Positions 59,855 to 64,000 of a stretch of 64,000 nucleotides of DNA are shown here, piece after piece; positions within the stretch are counted from its first letter, which is position 1; the number at the start of each line of letters is the position of its first letter. The notes beneath the pieces were generated by a model, which saw nothing but the letters and a program-made list of their open reading frames with translations, ran no database searches and was not told where the DNA came from. A program made the translations under genes and the position numbers. The stretch lies in contig JAFEKR010000009.1 in NCBI GenBank assembly GCA_019022495.1, forward strand, positions 2,046,001 through 2,110,000, read 5' to 3'. This DNA comes from Epichloe hybrida (Eukaryota; Ascomycota; Sordariomycetes; Hypocreales; Clavicipitaceae).

Positions 59855-60691
59855 GTTTTAGTACTTCACCTGTTTTGGCTAAGTGGGTTTAAGCAGGTTT
59901 TGTCACCCCTACCCCGCATATGCCGCAAAATTTTAAACCGAATTAACTCAGAAAGAGTCACGTTAGAGTGGTGAGCGCCCGACGGATTTCGAATCCAATC
60001 ACATGTGCTTGAAGTGTGGCAGATTTCTGCCTATTTGATACCACATCGGTTAGGAGTTATCCCGTGTGCCAAGGAGCCGGCTATTCGCAGATGATTATAT
60101 CAAAGGCATCATGCATTTCGCAAGGAGCCGTGCCTGGGGGCAGATAAGACAACAGCACCTTAGCCTTAGCCCGTCGCAAGGCAGCACACTGGATCGCTAC
60201 GATGCCGTATAAGAGGGCAGGAAGTGGCAGACTGCGGCAAAATAGCGTCACAGTTAGCTAATTAGCGAATTAGTTGGCTAGGAAGAAGATAAGTTAGGGA
60301 TTATTAGACACATAGGTGAGATACACTCCGTAGCTCTTGCCCTATATTTACGTGCCTATCTCAGGCAGGGGATAAAATACCTTGTACGTTTCAGGTAAAC
60401 CACGTTTACCTGTGTCTTTTCTTTGACCTAATCATTAGGAAACAATTGCATGAAAATTTTAAGACGTATAGCCTAAATACGGCTGTGCTATGTTTAGGCA
60501 AAATACTACTTGCAGTTTGTGCTCTGCCCCTAACGTGTTTGTAGACTTATATTATTACTAAGGATTAATTTATAAGTATAAATATTCAGATAAAATCTAA
60601 CTTATAGTTTTTCATCTGCTTAGTACAAATAGATTTACTCTACAAAGCTATTCAATTACTATTGATTATTCTCCTATAAACCTTTATCAAA
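59855..60691. other. Interval without recognised gene; putative promoter at its end
   Basis: No convincing frame. A perfect palindromic segment CAGGTAAACCACGTTTACCTG overlaps 60391-60411. A TATA-like TATAAGTATAAATA lies at 60571-60584, about 110 bp before the ATG at 60692, and may belong to that gene remnant. Confidence 0.4.
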
Positions 60692-61067
60692 ATGAGTTCG
60701 TAAGCCTCTTTATTTCTCCTTTCCCTAGTAGTGCTAATACGCAATAACAGAGCTCTTCGATTTCAATCTTGTGGTTTTGGCTATTACAACGACGGCCGCT
60801 GCGAGTACAACCGTGATATTTCGTGGCTCGACTAGTCATCCCACATCAGAGTCGGATGTTATGCGCGCCCGAATAATAGGCGTGCTTAATCGGGTGTGCA
60901 AGGATGAGATTCTAGGCCAACTACAGCAAAATGCACAATGGGAGGGGCAGGACGCTAATAACTTTTGGTTTCGTTGCTACTGTGCTACTAGTAGTACCAT
61001 GAAGTTCCCTCTCAGAGAGGGGGGCACTGACTGGTGGGCAACTGGCATGCCCGAGTCTGACTGTTAA
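60692..61067 (+). pseudogene. Small secreted cysteine-rich protein remnant
   Basis: ATG at 60692 opens MSS, then TAA (codon 4, one C->T change from CAA Gln in a CpA context), then ASLFLLSLVVLI, a signal-peptide-like hydrophobic core, and SCGFGYYNDGRCEYN, ending at TAG 60833-60835. A frame shifted relative to it is open from before 60771 to TAA at 61065-61067 and carries RVCKDEILGQLQQNAQWEGQ and NFWFRCYCATS with closing ESDC. Together they look like one small secreted protein of about 120 residues with at least five Cys, broken by a nonsense codon and a frameshift (or an unrecognised intron). No family recognised. Confidence 0.45.
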
Positions 61068-61070
61068 GCA

Positions 61071-61383
61071 GTCCCGCAAGCAATATCAACACGTTCGCTT
61101 TGTCTAAAGGCTGTTAGGGTTTGTGCTAAAATATTCCCTGTCGCAAGAGCAATTTCCTGTTATACAGTTCGCCTAGTATTCAAATAAATACAGCCATGTG
61201 TTATCCGGCACTCGTCTTTTGTTATTTAGCAACAAAGTTTGTGACTGCTGTGGCTTCTAGACCGCTACGCACGCTCATTACTAGAACCGCTGTCCACCCT
61301 TGTCGCTTATCGTCTATTCAATATTTTTCACAAATACCTCTATTAATTCGCTAGTAGCTTGAACCTTAGTGCGATGCTTTTTG
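61071..61383. other. Interval without recognised gene
   Basis: No convincing coding sequence on either strand; probably the 3' flanks of the converging remnants on both sides. Confidence 0.4.
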
Positions 61384-61905
61384 TTAGCAGACACGGGCGT
61401 TTGCACGCGCTAGAGGGTTATCCAGACGACCAAGGATAACTCTTCCACCCGTGTCAATGCCAGCATGATAGCCCTGGTAGGTGTCCTTGTTGCAACAGTT
61501 TCCATCCACGACACCGCAAGTGAAGCTGTTCTTACCACTATAGCTACTATTGGTAGTGGTTCTAAAAGTCTAAGAAAGAGCGCTCCCGCTGGTAAACTAG
61601 AAAAAGTCATCAATTTCTAAAGGTGCAGACGTTAGATCAGATTGGCAGAAGTCTTTGCCTTGGTCGCAATCACCCTCCAGGTTGCAACGGTCGCCCTAAT
61701 TTCCGCAGAACGAGTCATTCCAATGCTGTAGGCTGGAGAAGACGGCGGTTTTGATTCTCGGGTTAATGCCATAAGGGGGATCACTCCACTACGGGAGCGT
61801 CTGGCTTCCAGCATGAAGGACCACAAGATCGACAGCCCAGGACAGTCTTCGTTACTTCCCACGCGGATATCCGCAAAAGCGGCACCGAAATCCGTCCATG
61901 TAATA
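61384..61905 (-). pseudogene. Cysteine-rich protein remnant of unknown family
   Basis: One minus-strand frame from about 61905 to TAA 61384-61386 reads as protein with several in-frame stops. It contains YGINPRIKTAVFSSLQHWND, then SFCGN-stop-GDRCNLEGDCDQGKDF, then YSGKNSFTCGVVDGNCCNKD, TYQGYHAGIDTGGRVILGRL. The Cys spacing and G-rich pattern suggest an extracellular protein. A second frame upstream (YAITWTDFGAAFADIRVGSN near 61900) may be an earlier part joined by a frameshift or intron. I do not recognise the family. It lies downstream of, and on the same strand as, the LysM gene, about 300 bp away. Confidence 0.4.
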
Positions 61906-62207
61906 GCATAGCTTTCGTGGGATACTCCTGATCTCGAGGGAGCTAACAATACCATGGTAAGTCTAGTCAAACGCCGAGGAATAAAGCTAGCAGCCTTGCG
62001 GTCTTTATGTATCTTCATCTTTATCTATACCCTTTTTTTCCTATCCCTGTTCACTTTACCTCCAAGTATAGGAGGGGGGAGAACAGTTTCATAGGTTAAA
62101 CAGTATCTTCATTGCATTTAGGTCTATACCTCGGTGTACGTTGCTTGAGGGTTTCTTCCTGAAAACACAGAACCTGTCTGACACGCTGATCGCTGTGCAT
62201 AGTCCTC
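61906..62207. other. Short spacer downstream of the LysM gene
   Basis: Probable 3' untranslated region of the LysM gene; no coding sequence recognised except possible upstream parts of the neighbouring remnant. Confidence 0.4.
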
Positions 62208-63985
62208 TCACTCCATACAGACGCCACGAGCTGGCTTTGGGTCGTAGGTACATGTTCGCTGGTTCACGCAATCGGCCTCCTCACTCGCGCACCGCAGATG
62301 CAATGACTTGAAATTCCATCCTTCGGTCCACAGCTTATGGCACTTTCCCCTGCTAGTATAGCCGTAGCCGAACCACTTTCCGGAGCAGCCAGGGTCCTCC
62401 CAATAGCTGATCTGAACCTGTCCGTTGGGGCAGTTGCCTATTGCTGCGACGTCGAGAGATGCAGCCTGGCAGTTGGTGTTTATACAAGTACCATCGCTGC
62501 CGCCGACTATGGTCACATCATTGTACTGCTTGCCAGTGCAGTCTGCGTGGTATAGGGACCGCAGGCGGAAAGCTTTCGGGATTGCCACGCAGTAGTGATA
62601 ACCTAGCCAGAGTCCGCTGCAGTCTGATCATGTATTTAATTAGTATGTGGCTTAACCATGGAGAATGAAAATGGAAGCAAGGCATGAACAAACCATTCTT
62701 CACGGCGGGATTCCACTTATAGCTGCAATAGTAGTTAGTTGAGAAAGAGGGAGGAGGAGAGTTCGTGGCTAGAACTCACAAGTCATCAAGTTTAATGTCA
62801 TATTTACTGGCCAAAGCCTGGCACCCATCTCCAGACACCGCCTTGTGATACTTGTCGCAGCCCTTGCGGATACCAGGCTGCACGGGTAAAGGTCTCGAAG
62901 GCTTGGTGCTCGGCGTTCCAGGCACACCAACGCAAACATGGTAGCTAACCCACAAGGATCGGCACTCCGCACCCACAGCAGGGTTCCATTTCGCGAAATC
63001 GTCCAAGGTAAACGTTCCATAAGAATCGGCAATGGACTGGCAGGTATCGCCTGATTGCACCCTGTAATATGCCTTGCAGTCTTTGGCAATGCCCGGCTGC
63101 GTAGGGGATGGCCCTGAGGGGGCCTGGTCAGACTGCTTGGAGGCATCACGGCTAATGATGGACACACATGCATATGCGTTCGCCCAGAGGCCAGCGCAAC
63201 CCTTGCCGGTCCTTGGATTCCATGTCATGAAGTCCTCGAGGGAGATGCCGTTTGACGCGGCCATCTCAGCGCAGTTGTCACCCCTTTTGACCAAGTGAAA
63301 CTTGTTGCAGTTGCTGACAAGCCCAGGCTGCGTTGGCTCAGGAGTTCGGATGCCTAGTTTGTAGGGGCATGTTATCTTCGCCTTCTCCCCATGGAGAACC
63401 GAGAGCATGTAGAGAAGGGATGGACTGAACTTCTAACAAGCAGAGACAGAGACAGCATGAGAGATGGACAAGAGCGGAACATACCATTGTTAGGAGTGGT
63501 GGCGGTGGCGACGGTGGACGTTGTGCTACTGCTAGTCTTGCTTGTAGCTGTTGAACTAGAAGTTGTAGATGAAGTCTCCGCTGATGATGAAGCCGTTGTT
63601 CTAGGGGGTACAGGTTCTCCCGCGACGGCAAGGCATTAAGACCGTCCCTTGAGAAGGTTGCCGCATAAAGGGGTCACGGATGGATTCTAGGTCAAGTCAG
63701 CATTTGTAGCAAGAGTAATGCAGTTAGACGGTTCGTGCTGCTGGGACGGAACCTACTTACCCATCAGGCAAAGTCAGACTTGGGAATATACCAAGTTAAC
63801 AAGAGATCTTCGCAGTCCTCACCAGCAGCGTTATCAATCCACCAGTTACAGTAAGGGGTGGTCTTGTCATCGTACGGCAAGCCCGGCTTGTCTCCAGTGC
63901 GACTGACGGGATCTGCTTCAGGCTGTGCGGAAGCAAGCAAGAAGGTGAAAGCACTAATAAGGCCAAGAAGCTTGTTAGGAAACAT
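62208..63985 (-). pseudogene. Secreted four-LysM protein gene with two in-frame stops
   Basis: Five exons fit GT-AG introns in frame: 63985-63761, 63686-63485, 63353-62780, 62722-62694, 62623-62208 (introns 74, 131, 57 and 70 bp), 482 codons including the stop. A signal peptide (MFPNKLLGLISAFTFLLASA) is followed by LysM 1 (about residues 45-100), a Ser/Thr-rich linker, LysM 2 (about 158-208), LysM 3 (about 234-284), LysM 4 (about 306-356) and a Cys-rich C-terminal domain (about 360-481). Each LysM shows the WNP core and paired Cys of fungal LysM proteins, which bind chitin oligomers outside the cell. LysM 1 has TGA at codon 74 (63766-63764) just before its WNP, and TAA at codon 92 (63638-63636) where the other LysMs have Tyr or Ala before Cys. 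All else is open, so it is a recent pseudogene or null allele. Confidence 0.85.
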
Positions 63986-64000
63986 GGCAAGGGCTGATAA

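Larger units (their letters stand above)
59345..64000. other. GC-balanced compartment with decayed genes
   Basis: From about 59345 CpA, TpG and CpG are abundant again and the sequence looks like ordinary fungal gene space. Four coding remnants and one short MITE were found in it. The change is abrupt, over a few tens of bases, as expected at the edge of a RIP-affected block. Confidence 0.75.

Noticed and set aside
61410..62018. Minus-strand open frames of 67 and 128 codons
   Set aside because: They overlap the better supported cysteine-rich remnant in another frame of the same strand and show no protein-like features over most of their length; only the stretch near 61900 might be an upstream part of that remnant.
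62337..62668. Plus-strand frames of 72 and 75 codons, and similar ones at 63074-63298, 63391-63639 and 63718-63906
   Set aside because: Shadows of the LysM gene exons on the opposite strand, where the spliced structure, signal peptide and four domains are far better supported.

Overview
The window is almost certainly from a filamentous ascomycete (Pezizomycotina). Three things point there: an AT-rich block of about 59 kb made of decayed retrotransposons and hAT transposons whose stops are mostly TAA/TAG in the places of Gln/Trp codons; paired LTR copies that differ by C->T and G->A changes that create TpA, the signature of repeat-induced point mutation (RIP); and a GC-balanced edge with a multi-LysM secreted-protein gene split by short GT-AG introns. 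I cannot name the species. No intact protein-coding gene was found.

Layout. 1-10900: a full-length Ty1/copia element (523-7678, minus strand, 5-bp target duplication ATTAT) sits inside an older copia element whose RT piece is at 1-522 and whose gag-protease-integrase is at 7679-10900. 10901-12956: poorly explained sequence with a small GC-rich TIR element (about 11385-11848). 12957-33218: an antisense copy of a Ty3/gypsy element ('gypsy-II') split by an 18.6-kb hAT-bounded nest (14102-32675, 8-bp duplication ATCCTTAG). Inside that nest are a non-autonomous hAT element (14182-16028), a hAT transposase gene cut in two by a chromodomain-bearing Ty3/gypsy element ('gypsy-I', 17796-28158, duplication TTCCA), a hAT element in one gypsy-I LTR (26170-28059, duplication CTTATAGC), a TA-flanked MITE (19029-19599), a solo copia LTR in a transposase intron (29543-30360, duplication ATAAT) and a third non-autonomous hAT element (30524-32661). 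33219-33839: fused scraps of a copia LTR, a gypsy-II LTR end and a hAT end. 33840 to about 39165: a second hAT with a complete but degenerate transposase gene. About 39174-57760: a Tad1-like LINE split by the sense copy of gypsy-II (about 39827-51799) and by a non-autonomous hAT (53852-55513, duplication ACTATATA). 58178-58862: a truncated non-autonomous hAT.

At about 59345 the base composition becomes normal. The last 4.6 kb hold an amidase-like remnant cut by a MITE, a small secreted cysteine-rich gene remnant, a cysteine-rich remnant of unknown family, and a five-exon gene for a four-LysM secreted protein (62208-63985, minus strand) whose reading frame is intact except for two in-frame stops in its first LysM domain.

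Most noteworthy: (i) gypsy-II carries about 4 kb between pol and the 3' LTR with two degenerate, divergently oriented reading frames I do not recognise; (ii) in three independent LTR elements the outer ends of both LTRs look spared by RIP while the inner ends are mutated; (iii) hAT elements sharing a 10-bp terminus carry different short tandem repeats just inside it.
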